From Betaproteobacteria bacterium (GTDB lineage Bacteria; Pseudomonadota; Gammaproteobacteria; Burkholderiales; Burkholderiaceae_D), in contig JANYFL010000071.1 of NCBI GenBank assembly GCA_025362735.1, positions 1-64,000 of the forward strand: a stretch of 64,000 bases of DNA, given 5' to 3'. Position 1 is the first letter of the stretch, and the number at the start of each line of letters is the position of its first letter. Position numbers and translations under genes: made by a program. Of this stretch, positions 27,039 through 34,681 are shown one piece after another. The notes under the pieces were generated by a model. That model worked only from the letters and a program-made list of their open reading frames with translations, was not told the origin of the DNA and made no database searches.

Positions 27039-27350
27039 ATGCGCCTTCTCACCATCGTCCTTGCCGCACTGGTTCTTTTGATCCAGTACCCACTCTGGCT
27101 CGGCAAAGGCGGCTGGCTGCGTGTTCACGAACTGGATCGGCAGCTACAAGCTCAACGAAACACCAACACCCAACTCAAGATCCGCAATGACAGTCTTACT
27201 GCTGAAGTCAAAGACCTGAAAGAAGGTGAAGGCGCCGTTGAAGAAAGAGCCCGTTACGAACTCGGCATGGTTAAAGACGGAGAGGTGTTCGTGCAGATTG
27301 TGGACGCGCCGAAGGCTGTGGCCAGTGGAGCGCCTGAAGCTAAAAAATAG
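27039..27350 (+). CDS. ftsB: Cell division protein FtsB
   Basis: A 103-residue bitopic divisome protein that pairs with FtsL and FtsQ in the periplasm. One transmembrane helix ([20 protein letters not shown]) is followed by a heptad coiled coil ([30 protein letters not shown]) and the conserved [21 protein letters not shown] end, which is diagnostic. The C-terminal tail is short and Ala-rich. It is in its usual place after eno. The stop is only 12 bases before the next gene's start. Confidence 0.96.
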   Translation: MRLLTIVLAALVLLIQYPLWLGKGGWLRVHELDRQLQAQRNTNTQLKIRNDSLTAEVKDLKEGEGAVEERARYELGMVKDGEVFVQIVDAPKAVASGAPEAKK

Positions 27351-27362
27351 TTGGATCACACA

Positions 27363-27917
27363 ATGAACTATTGCATTGCTCTGCTCATCGTGAGTTTTTT
27401 CGCGCTCTCGACTGGGGGTCAAGTCTTAGCTAGTCCAGATGAAGAGCGCTCAGTACAGCAGGTAGCGGAATGTCCAATCATTGATGGCAAATACCATATT
27501 TATGGGAAGCAGTTATCGGGACCAGATGTCGGCAGTAAATACGGGCCGAGCCTAATTAGAAATGTCTTCTGGTCATATCGAGTGCATCAGCCTGGTATTC
27601 GATCTCTGAGTTTAAGAATCAAATTACTTGACGCGTCTCGGCTGGTTATTGCTTCACTCGGCCCAGAGCAAGCCATTTCCCACGAAAACGAATTATGTGG
27701 TCATTGCGATCAGGGGTGGTTTGTTCTTTCGGCTACAACCACTGGTGGTTCAGAGGGCCACTATGGCACGACCCGTCAAGTAATACAGCTAAAAACGGGC
27801 ACGAATGGTTCGCTCATTACCAATGTCAAGACCGTATCAAAAGGACGAGATTTTTTTGTCTTTCCACACAATGATTCGAGTGATCATGCGTTTGAGTTTT
27901 ATAGAGTGGGTGACTGA
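27363..27917 (+). CDS. Uncharacterised exported protein
   Basis: A 184-residue protein with a Sec signal peptide (MNYCIALLIVSFFALSTGGQVLA) and a secreted domain not recognised. Cysteines in AECPIIDG and ELCGHCDQGWF could form disulfides. The ATG at 27363 lies directly behind ftsB; a TTG at 27351, adjacent to the ftsB stop, is also in frame. Codon usage is more AT-rich than in ftsB and eno, which suggests later insertion downstream of the eno-ftsB group. Possibly co-transcribed with ftsB. Confidence 0.6.
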   Translation: MNYCIALLIVSFFALSTGGQVLASPDEERSVQQVAECPIIDGKYHIYGKQLSGPDVGSKYGPSLIRNVFWSYRVHQPGIRSLSLRIKLLDASRLVIASLGPEQAISHENELCGHCDQGWFVLSATTTGGSEGHYGTTRQVIQLKTGTNGSLITNVKTVSKGRDFFVFPHNDSSDHAFEFYRVGD

Positions 27918-28035
27918 GCATAAGTTATGCACTTGACCTCCAGTCATTGCATCAGGTCTGCACGAAAAGCCAAGCACACCCGTGAATTCAAGCGTTAGAA
28001 CACACTTATATAGTCCATTGAATCATCAAAAAATG

Positions 28036-28068
28036 ACGAGCCCAACTACAAGTTGGGCTCGTTGATAT
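28036..28068. terminator. Bidirectional hairpin terminator between convergent genes
   Basis: ACGAGCCCAACT (28036-28047) pairs perfectly with AGTTGGGCTCGT (28051-28062) over a three-base loop. On the minus strand CATTTTTTG follows, and on the plus strand TGATATTTT. It serves the lipoprotein gene on the minus strand and the exported protein on the plus strand. Confidence 0.85.
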
Positions 28069-28085
28069 TTTGCTGTGAGACCAGC

Positions 28086-28484
28086 TTAACGACGTCCGTG
28101 CCATCCTCCTCGATACGGACCGCCAGAATGTCGTCCCCATACATAGCCGAGTGAAAGCGAAATACCTGGGTAAAACGGGCTATAGGCCGGGTAGGTATAA
28201 GGATTTGCATAGGGGTAGTAATAGCCGGGATACGTATACGCTGGATAGGCCGGAGCGACATACACGTTTTGCCGGGCCGCATCTTGATCTTTCAAGACTT
28301 GCAAGTTCTGATCAGTCAGGCGCTGTTTTTCATCAGCTGAGAGCCGGTCGTTGCTATTGATGGCGGCCATTTGCTCGGGCGAAAGCCGGGCGATGGCTGG
28401 TTGCTGAACTGGTACGTAGTAGGCACAGCCACTGGTGATGAGCAGCCCGGTGAGGGCGATTGAGCCAAGGGTGAAGGTACGCAT
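28086..28484 (-). CDS. Small Tyr/Pro-rich lipoprotein
   Basis: A 132-residue lipoprotein with a signal peptide ending in the lipobox LITSGC. Residues 30-70 are hydrophilic and helical (LSPEQMAAINSNDRLSADEKQRL). The C-terminal half is very rich in Tyr, Pro and Gly (YPAYTYPGYYYPYANPY and GRHSGGPYRGGWHGRR), typical of low-complexity envelope lipoproteins. It probably ends in the outer membrane. It sits 63 bases downstream of hslO on the same strand and ends in a strong terminator. Function unknown. Confidence 0.75.
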   Translation of the reverse strand: MRTFTLGSIALTGLLITSGCAYYVPVQQPAIARLSPEQMAAINSNDRLSADEKQRLTDQNLQVLKDQDAARQNVYVAPAYPAYTYPGYYYPYANPYTYPAYSPFYPGISLSLGYVWGRHSGGPYRGGWHGRR

Positions 28485-28547
28485 AAAAAACTCCTCGCGA
28501 TTAACGCATCTCCCTGATGCTTATGTATGTGCTGTCACATCATCTAA

Positions 28548-29519
28548 TCAATGTTGCAAACCGGGTGGTGGTCGCACACCGTCAATCATATTGGAAGTGG
28601 CGAATAGTTGAGCGCAATCCACTGCATCAAAATTGTAAGACTTGTTACAGAACTCACAATTGACATCAATCCGGCCTAATTCGGTCAAGGTGTCTGCCAC
28701 TTCCTGCTGCCCGAGTGTGACCAGCATTTTGGCAACACGTTCCCGTGAGCAGCTGCATTCAAAGCGGCATGGCAGAGGTTCGAATACGCGCAAGGTTTCT
28801 TCCCAGAACAGACGACGCATCAGCGTGTCCGAGTCAACGGTGAGCAGTTCGTCGCGATTGATTGTATTTCCGAGATGAATAGCCCGGTTCCACGTCTCGG
28901 CATCACGCTCGATATGCTTTGATTCAGCAGTGCCATCGTCGGTAGGTAAACGTTGCAGCAGCAAGCCATTGGCGCGCTCGGTATCGGCAGCGAGCCACAA
29001 ATGAGTATCGAGTTGTTCGGAACGCAACATATAAGACTCGAGCACGGCGGCAATGCTGTCGCCTTCCAGAGGTACAACGCTCTGGTAGGGTTGCTGACCC
29101 TTATCCCGTTCCTTGGGATCCAGCGTGATGACGAAGCGGCCCATGCCATGCTCGTTGATCATACTGACCAGAGGAGCGTCATCGGCAATCAATGCATCGT
29201 CGCGCAGTTTGGCGGTGGCACGCAGACTGAGGTCGGCATTGCATTCCACGACCAACAGTTGTACGGGCCCGTCGCCATGAATCTGCATGATCAAGGCGCC
29301 GTTAAATTTCAGATTAGCTGAAAGCAGGGTACTGGCTGCAGCCATTTCACCCAGCAGTCGCAAGACCGGTGCGGGATAGCTGTGGCGATCCTGGATTTGC
29401 TTCCAGGTCTGATGCAGGGAAACAATTTCACCCCGGACGGGGGATTTGTCGTGTGACTTGGACGTTGCCGCTTCTTCAGGCTCGACTTCAAACAGGAATT
29501 TGCGAAGGGTATCGGTCAT
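28548..29519 (-). CDS. hslO: Redox-regulated chaperone Hsp33
   Basis: A 323-residue holdase chaperone switched on by oxidation. The zinc switch is complete: CSC and, about 30 residues later, CEFC form the four ligands (C-x-C and C-x2-C). The N-terminal domain has the Hsp33 landmarks LRLLGEMAAASTLLSANLKF and FNGALIMQIHGDGPVQLLVVEC. Under peroxide plus heat the zinc is lost and the protein opens. It lies 26 bases after the carbonic anhydrase gene on the same strand and may share its transcript. Confidence 0.97.
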   Translation of the reverse strand: MTDTLRKFLFEVEPEEAATSKSHDKSPVRGEIVSLHQTWKQIQDRHSYPAPVLRLLGEMAAASTLLSANLKFNGALIMQIHGDGPVQLLVVECNADLSLRATAKLRDDALIADDAPLVSMINEHGMGRFVITLDPKERDKGQQPYQSVVPLEGDSIAAVLESYMLRSEQLDTHLWLAADTERANGLLLQRLPTDDGTAESKHIERDAETWNRAIHLGNTINRDELLTVDSDTLMRRLFWEETLRVFEPLPCRFECSCSRERVAKMLVTLGQQEVADTLTELGRIDVNCEFCNKSYNFDAVDCAQLFATSNMIDGVRPPPGLQH

Positions 29520-29545
29520 GCGTTGCTAGTTAAAAACTGGGAGAG

Positions 29546-30070
29546 TCATAATTTTTTCAAGCTGGTTTTGTAGCGCTTGCCATTCTCAACATAGTGAGTT
29601 GCGCCTTGCAGCATCCGGGCCACATCAGCTTCGGTCAGGGTGCGAATAACCCGGGCCGGTACGCCAACGATCAGGGAATTGTCCGGGAAAACCTTGTTCT
29701 CGGTCACGAGTGCTCCGGCGCCTACCAGACAATTGCGGCCAATTTTGGCGCCATTCAGAATGACAGCCTGAATGCCGATCAGCGAGCCTTCGCCGATGCT
29801 GCAACCATGCAGCATCACTTGATGACCGATCGTTACATTGTCGCCAACAATCACTGGTGTGCCGCCATGGTCTGTATGAATGACGGTACCATCCTGAACA
29901 TTACTGCCAACGCCAATGACAATTTCTTCATTGTCCCCGCGCAAAGTTACAAAGGGCCAGATACTGCTATTGGCTTTCAGTTGCACATTGCCGATGATCA
30001 CAGCATTTTCATCGACATAGGCACTGGGATCGATTTGCGGCTTGACGTCATTGATTTGATAGATAGGCAC
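29546..30070 (-). CDS. Gamma-class carbonic anhydrase-like protein (YrdA type)
   Basis: A 174-residue left-handed parallel beta-helix (hexapeptide) protein. Metal histidines are visible in VIHTDHGG and GHQVMLHGC, matching the gamma carbonic anhydrase/YrdA pattern, with a following GCSIGEGSLIGIQAVILNGA. Bacterial YrdA-type proteins often show weak or no carbonic anhydrase activity, so the enzymatic role remains uncertain. A divergent ferritin-like gene starts 120 bases away on the other strand. Confidence 0.92.
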   Translation of the reverse strand: MPIYQINDVKPQIDPSAYVDENAVIIGNVQLKANSSIWPFVTLRGDNEEIVIGVGSNVQDGTVIHTDHGGTPVIVGDNVTIGHQVMLHGCSIGEGSLIGIQAVILNGAKIGRNCLVGAGALVTENKVFPDNSLIVGVPARVIRTLTEADVARMLQGATHYVENGKRYKTSLKKL

Positions 30071-30190
30071 GAGTTTACCCTTGGGATTATTTTAGAATTC
30101 TGGGACTCTTGAAATTCGTATTGCAACAATCGGGTCATTTTACTTCAGCCCTCGTTACCGTGCTTTTTTTGACTCGCTCATGACTCTCGC

Positions 30191-30994
30191 ATGACTCTTT
30201 CCAGTGAATTACGTGCCAATTGCCTTCTGGCCTTGCAAACCTCAGAGCCGTTTGCCAAGGCTGATCAGGTCTTGGCCTTGTCCGCTGAAGAAACCGAGAT
30301 CGATTTAAACGTCGAATTTGAGGAACCGTGCGGCGTACCGGGTCGTCCAGAACGTCCCGAACTCGTTCCACCATTTCAGGTGAAGCAACGGTCGATTCAT
30401 ACGATACAAGGTCGTGCGGCGCTTATTCACGCCTTGACCCATATCGAGTTCAATGCGATCAATCTGGCGCTGGATGTGATCTGGCGTTATCCAGGTTTCC
30501 CGGCGAATTATTATCGCGACTGGCTTGGTGTGGCTGCAGAAGAAGCAAAGCATTTTCTGCTGCTGGCTGCGCATCTGAATACGCTGGATTGTGCTTATGG
30601 AGAACTACCGGCGCATGACGGTTTGTGGGAAATGGCAGAACGTACCCGCCACGATGTACTTGCGCGTATTGCTTTGGTACCGCGGACACTGGAAGCGCGC
30701 GGGCTGGACGCTTCATTGCCCATTCGCAACAAGCTGCTTGAGGTGGGCGACGAAGATGGTGCTGCAATCCTCGATATCATTCTGCATGATGAGATTGGTC
30801 ATGTCGCCATCGGTAACCGCTGGTATCGCTGGCTGTGTGCTGAGCGCGGGCTGGATCCGGTAATGACCTATACGCAATTGGCCATCGACTATCGCGCTCC
30901 TGTGCTCAAGCCCCCCTTCAATTTTGAAGCGAGGCGTGCGGCGGGATTTAATGAGATGGAGTTAACTTTGTTGCAAGGAACAACCAGACACTAA
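30191..30994 (+). CDS. DUF455 ferritin-like protein
   Basis: A 267-residue ferritin-like diiron protein of the DUF455 family. Metal-binding residues are visible as HIEFNAINLALD, EEAKHFLLLA (E-x-x-H) and DEIGHVAIGNRWY (E-x-x-H). The function is not established; these proteins are thought to be hydroxylases or iron-binding oxidases. The ATG at 30191 follows a nearby in-frame-like repeat of ATGACTCT. It converges with tonB, 35 bases away, with no clear terminator. Confidence in the family is high and in the role low. Confidence 0.88.
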   Translation: MTLSSELRANCLLALQTSEPFAKADQVLALSAEETEIDLNVEFEEPCGVPGRPERPELVPPFQVKQRSIHTIQGRAALIHALTHIEFNAINLALDVIWRYPGFPANYYRDWLGVAAEEAKHFLLLAAHLNTLDCAYGELPAHDGLWEMAERTRHDVLARIALVPRTLEARGLDASLPIRNKLLEVGDEDGAAILDIILHDEIGHVAIGNRWYRWLCAERGLDPVMTYTQLAIDYRAPVLKPPFNFEARRAAGFNEMELTLLQGTTRH

Positions 30995-31029
30995 GGCTCG
31001 ATAGCGTGGACAGCGATGACACTACCGAT

Positions 31030-31767
31030 TCAGGAAGTGAGCTGGAAGTCGATCGGCACAATAACCCAGGATGCAATGGCTTGCACCCCTTGTTTGGCTG
31101 GAGCGAAACGCCATTTTTGAACCGTGTTTTGAGCTGCTGTATCCAGGCGTGAAGAACCACTGCTGGTTTGAATTTCTACTTTGTCAGCCCGACCTTCGGG
31201 ATTCACGAGTACGCGCAAAAGAACGGTGCCTTGTTCCCGCATGCGCTTGGACATCGGTGGGTAAGCCGGTGCCGGATTGTCGAGATAGGCAGCCGTAAAA
31301 TCAGGCGGGATGATTTCCTGCGGCTTGGCTGAATCGGCTTTGACATCGGGAGCAGGCCGGGCCAAAGTCGGAGTGATCGTCGGCTGCGTCTGCGCTGTTT
31401 CGATTTTGATCAAAGGTGGCAGGATGGGCGTGGGAACATCGTGCACCATCATTAATTTCTTGGGTGCCAGAGTCGCTTCAAGTGGTTTTTCGAGTTTGGT
31501 TTCAGTGATCAGACTCACGACCAAAGGGGTAGCGCTCTTGATTTGTTTACGCACCGAGTCCAGTTGCAATAGGCCCAGAATAACCAAGATATGCCCGAGA
31601 GCAATCAGCGGGATCACGTTCCAGTTGGTGCGCGTGCCGTAAACAGCACGCCGACGCCGGGTTATCAAGGGAAAATCATTCGGAAAGGCGTGGACTTGCG
31701 CCACTATTTCAAAATGTTGTTTATCTTGATGCCTTGGCAATTGCTCAGCACTTAATACCGCACTCAT
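31030..31767 (-). CDS. tonB: Energy transducer TonB
   Basis: A 245-residue inner-membrane protein that passes proton-motive force to TonB-dependent receptors. A single N-terminal helix (VIPLIALGHILVILGLLQL) follows a cytoplasmic stretch, then a Pro-rich periplasmic spacer (PTPILPPLIKIETAQTQPTITPTLARPAPD). The C-terminal domain has PAYPPMSKRMREQGTVLLRVLVNPEGRADKVEIQTSSGSSRLDTAA, diagnostic of TonB_C. A Fur-box candidate sits just upstream, so it is likely iron-repressed together with the receptor cluster. ExbB and ExbD are not adjacent. Confidence 0.94.
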   Translation of the reverse strand: MSAVLSAEQLPRHQDKQHFEIVAQVHAFPNDFPLITRRRRAVYGTRTNWNVIPLIALGHILVILGLLQLDSVRKQIKSATPLVVSLITETKLEKPLEATLAPKKLMMVHDVPTPILPPLIKIETAQTQPTITPTLARPAPDVKADSAKPQEIIPPDFTAAYLDNPAPAYPPMSKRMREQGTVLLRVLVNPEGRADKVEIQTSSGSSRLDTAAQNTVQKWRFAPAKQGVQAIASWVIVPIDFQLTS

Positions 31768-31779
31768 ATCAAATTATGT

Positions 31780-31802
31780 ATGCAAATGAGAATTGTTTGC
31801 AT
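31780..31802 (-). promoter_or_regulatory. Fur-box candidate before tonB
   Basis: ATGCAAA (31780-31786) and TTTGCAT (31796-31802) are perfect arms around GAGAATTG-type centre, giving an ATGCAAATGAGAAT-like Fur site. It ends 13 bases before the tonB start codon. Confidence 0.75.
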
Positions 31803-31851
31803 TATATATCGAAAAGCACGGATTTGAGTCAGTCAAAACCTGAATGCCGAT

Positions 31852-32379
31852 TTATGCCACGTCGTGGTCGCCTGGTGTCCGTTTGCGTCCAGTCACCATC
31901 GAACGCACCAGATTTTCCCGATGACGCAAGCTGGTGAAAATCACGCCGACCACATGCAGCGCAATCAAGCCGACCAGGGTCCAAGCCAGGCCAGCATGCA
32001 GATTTTGTAGCCACGAATAGCCCCAGAAGGCATCGGTCGTTGACAGCCAGCCGGTAAAGGCTACGCCAGCAATGCAAGCGAGCAGAGCAAGAATCATCCA
32101 TCCACCCAGTGGGTTGTGGCCGATATAACGGGGTTCACGTTGTTGTAAGAGCTGTTGCAGGTAAGCGAAGGTTCGCGCCGGTCCGTGAACGAACTGGCAG
32201 AAACGAGCGTAGTGACTACCGATAAAACCCCAGACGACACGCAGAACGATTGCTCCCGCAGCGACATAGCCGATCATGGCATGCAGATCATTCCGGCGTT
32301 CGGCGGTGTACCAGGCGGAGGCAATCGCAGCGACCAGCGTCCAATGCAGAATGCGGACGAGCGGATCCCAGACTTTCAT
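31852..32379 (-). CDS. Cytochrome b561-type protein
   Basis: A 175-residue inner-membrane diheme cytochrome b with four hydrophobic helices. The heme histidines are visible in VWDPLVRILHWTLVAAIAS, RRNDLHAMIGYVA, LQNLHAGLAW and LIALHVVGVIF, as in the prokaryotic CybB/b561 group. Electron partner is unknown; in iron operons such proteins may help ferric reduction or detoxify superoxide. It follows the PepSY gene by 62 bases on the same strand and closes the iron-uptake operon. Confidence 0.9.
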   Translation of the reverse strand: MKVWDPLVRILHWTLVAAIASAWYTAERRNDLHAMIGYVAAGAIVLRVVWGFIGSHYARFCQFVHGPARTFAYLQQLLQQREPRYIGHNPLGGWMILALLACIAGVAFTGWLSTTDAFWGYSWLQNLHAGLAWTLVGLIALHVVGVIFTSLRHRENLVRSMVTGRKRTPGDHDVA

Positions 32380-32441
32380 GCGTTCAACATGAACTTCATT
32401 GAGGCTGCATCAGCGCTTGGGCAAATGATGCGATCAGTCAT

Positions 32442-32753
32442 TTATTGAGGTTTGGCAACCGTAGCAGGGGAAAGCGGTTGAACAGATTGCAATGTTCTGG
32501 GATCAAAGAAGGCTTCGACACGGGCATTTTTTTCGTCAAAGCCATAGACCTCAAAGCAGCCATTGGTCACTTTGATCTGGCGTATACGCCAGCCTTGATC
32601 GGTCAGCTTTTTATGTAATTCCTGTTGCGTCTTCAGTTCTTCTTTCGGAATATTTTTGCACTGGTAATCATCGTGCTCTGCAAAAGCAGAGTGAGTGAAC
32701 AAGGCGAAATGAAGAATGATTGCGCAACCCAATAATTTTTGAACGGACTTCAT
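32442..32753 (-). CDS. PepSY domain protein, exported
   Basis: A 103-residue periplasmic protein. A signal peptide (KLLGCAIILHFALFTHSAFAE) precedes a PepSY-like domain: IPKEELKTQQELHKKLTDQGWRIRQIKVTNGCFEVYGFDEKNARVEAFFDPRT. PepSY domains occur in protease regulators and in ferric-reductase/heme proteins, so pairing with the cytochrome b561 gene suggests a redox partner. The ATG at 32751-32753, with GAGGAG ahead, is chosen over an upstream start. Confidence 0.87.
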   Translation of the reverse strand: MKSVQKLLGCAIILHFALFTHSAFAEHDDYQCKNIPKEELKTQQELHKKLTDQGWRIRQIKVTNGCFEVYGFDEKNARVEAFFDPRTLQSVQPLSPATVAKPQ

Positions 32754-32773
32754 TGCAGACTCCTCAGTCAAAA

Positions 32774-33940
32774 TTAGTCTTGCTTAAAAATCAGTGCGGG
32801 AGAGACTTGCGCAAGGGTACGGCAGCCACTCAGCGCCATTGCCATTTCGAGTTCATCACGCAGCAGGCGCAATACATGAGCGACCCCGACTGCCCCTGCA
32901 TTGGCCAAGCCATAAACATAGGGTCGTCCAATCAGTACTGCATCTGCGCCGAGAGCGATGGCTTTCAGCACGTCGGTGCCGCGTCGAATTCCGCCATCCA
33001 CCAATAAGGGGAAGTCTTTAGCGACCGCATTGCGAATGCGGGGCAACACAGCCGCCGTCGCGGGCGTGGTATCCAGTGTGCGTCCACCGTGATTTGAGAC
33101 GATGATGCCATCGACACCGAGTTTGGCCGCCTGGCGCGCGTCGTCTTCATGCAGAACACCCTTGAGCAGCAGCGGCAAACGGGTTTGCGCTTTCAACCAT
33201 TCGATATCGGCCCAGGTCGGCGTCGATTGCAACAAGCCGTCGAACAAGGCGCTTTGGCCTAGCTGCAAAGCCGGAGCAGGCATCGGGCCAAGACCTGCGA
33301 GATTGACGGCGGAGACACCGGGTGCCAAACGGAAATTGATGCGTCGCTCACGGTCACGAGCGCCGCTGGTGGGCGCATCAACAGTCAGTACCAGGGCTTC
33401 GTAACCGGCCTGCTCAACACGTTGTATCAGTGCCCGATTAAAACCTTGGTCGTGCTGCAGATAAAGTTGAAACCAGAGCGGTCCTCGGTCTTTATCTTGA
33501 ACGACCGCTTGTGCCACAGCTTCCAGCTTTGTGCTGGCTAGCGTACTCAGGATCATCCCGGCGCCGAGTGCGGCTGCGGCATGTGCCGTCGCCAGCTCGC
33601 CATCGGGATGCGCCATGCGTTGGTAGGCCACCGGAGCGAGAAGAATCGGGTGCGCGAGTGTTCGTCCAAGGAGTTCAATGCGCGTATGTCCTCCGGCTAA
33701 CGGTTGGAGAATGCGCGGATGAAGCTGTAGTGCATCCCAGGCACTACGGTTGGCGCGCACGGTAATCTCATCCCCCGCACCGCCACTGAAGTAAGCCCAG
33801 GCGTTATCGTCCAGCCGGGTTCGCGCATGCGTTTCATGATCTTGCAACGTGATGACGCCTGCAGGAAGACTTGCAAGAGCGGGAACATGGGGCGCCACGA
33901 ATGAAGACGACATATGTTCCCAACCAATCACTTTGCTCAT
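32774..33940 (-). CDS. FMN-dependent alpha-hydroxy acid oxidase/dehydrogenase (LldD family)
   Basis: A 388-residue flavoprotein of the L-lactate dehydrogenase/glycolate oxidase superfamily. Markers are [66 protein letters not shown] (active Lys), [12 protein letters not shown] (His base) and [34 protein letters not shown]. Its ATG (33938-33940) overlaps the piuC stop (ATGA), so it is translationally coupled and part of the iron operon. Specific substrate is not determined; placement in a Fur-type operon is notable. Confidence 0.92.
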   Translation of the reverse strand: MSKVIGWEHMSSSFVAPHVPALASLPAGVITLQDHETHARTRLDDNAWAYFSGGAGDEITVRANRSAWDALQLHPRILQPLAGGHTRIELLGRTLAHPILLAPVAYQRMAHPDGELATAHAAAALGAGMILSTLASTKLEAVAQAVVQDKDRGPLWFQLYLQHDQGFNRALIQRVEQAGYEALVLTVDAPTSGARDRERRINFRLAPGVSAVNLAGLGPMPAPALQLGQSALFDGLLQSTPTWADIEWLKAQTRLPLLLKGVLHEDDARQAAKLGVDGIIVSNHGGRTLDTTPATAAVLPRIRNAVAKDFPLLVDGGIRRGTDVLKAIALGADAVLIGRPYVYGLANAGAVGVAHVLRLLRDELEMAMALSGCRTLAQVSPALIFKQD

Positions 33941-34620
33941 GTGTCCACCCACATGCGCAAGAGGTTGTGATAAGTCCCTGTCAGTGCGACGGCTTCTGGA
34001 CTTTCGCCATATGTATTGCGCAGTCTTTGTATGTTCACGTCCAGATCGAAAAGCAGACGGCGCTGCTCATTGCTACGAACCATGCTCTCGATCCAGAAAA
34101 AACAGGCAAGCCGCTGACCGCGGCTCGTGGGAGTGACCTGATGCACGCTGGTGCCGGGGTAGAGCACCAAATGTCCGGCCTTCAGCTTAATTTTCTGTTC
34201 GTCGAGTGTGTCCCGAATAATGAGTTCGCCACCGTCGTAATCATTCGGATCAGATAAAAACAAGGTGCAGGAAATATCGGTGCGGACGCGTTGCCCGGTA
34301 TCCGGCGCAAAACGTACGGCATTGTCGACATGCTCACCATAAGAGTTGCGGTCATTCCCATAGCGATTGAAACTCGGTGTGAACACGTGTTTCGGCAGTG
34401 TTGCCGAAAAGAAAGTGGGGCTACGATCCAGCGCACGCAAAACGATTCCCCGGAGTTTGCGTGCGGCATCGCAGTCGTGTGGTAGTTGTTCGTTATTCTT
34501 GACTTGTGCTGCCTGCGTTCCTGCACTACGACGACCCTCATCCCAGGGTGCGTTCGCAAGCAGCTGCTGTGCTTCGCGCAATTCTTCAGTCGTCAACAGT
34601 TCTGGAATTTGAAGCAGCAT
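33937..34620 (-). CDS. piuC: Fe(II)/2-oxoglutarate hydroxylase, PiuC/YbiX family
   Basis: A 227-residue dioxygenase found next to TonB-dependent siderophore receptors. The iron motif H-x-D is in [11 protein letters not shown], the distal His in [15 protein letters not shown] with the 2-oxoglutarate Arg, and the C-terminal PiuC region [34 protein letters not shown] is conserved. Its substrate is unknown; linkage to receptors suggests siderophore or receptor modification. It lies 61 bases downstream of the receptor and overlaps the following oxidase gene. Confidence 0.93.
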   Translation of the reverse strand: MLLQIPELLTTEELREAQQLLANAPWDEGRRSAGTQAAQVKNNEQLPHDCDAARKLRGIVLRALDRSPTFFSATLPKHVFTPSFNRYGNDRNSYGEHVDNAVRFAPDTGQRVRTDISCTLFLSDPNDYDGGELIIRDTLDEQKIKLKAGHLVLYPGTSVHQVTPTSRGQRLACFFWIESMVRSNEQRRLLFDLDVNIQRLRNTYGESPEAVALTGTYHNLLRMWVDT

Positions 34621-34681
34621 GATTGCACGCGTCAGAGGGTCAAGTGATGGACTCGATCGAGTCCATCAATTCAGACATAGT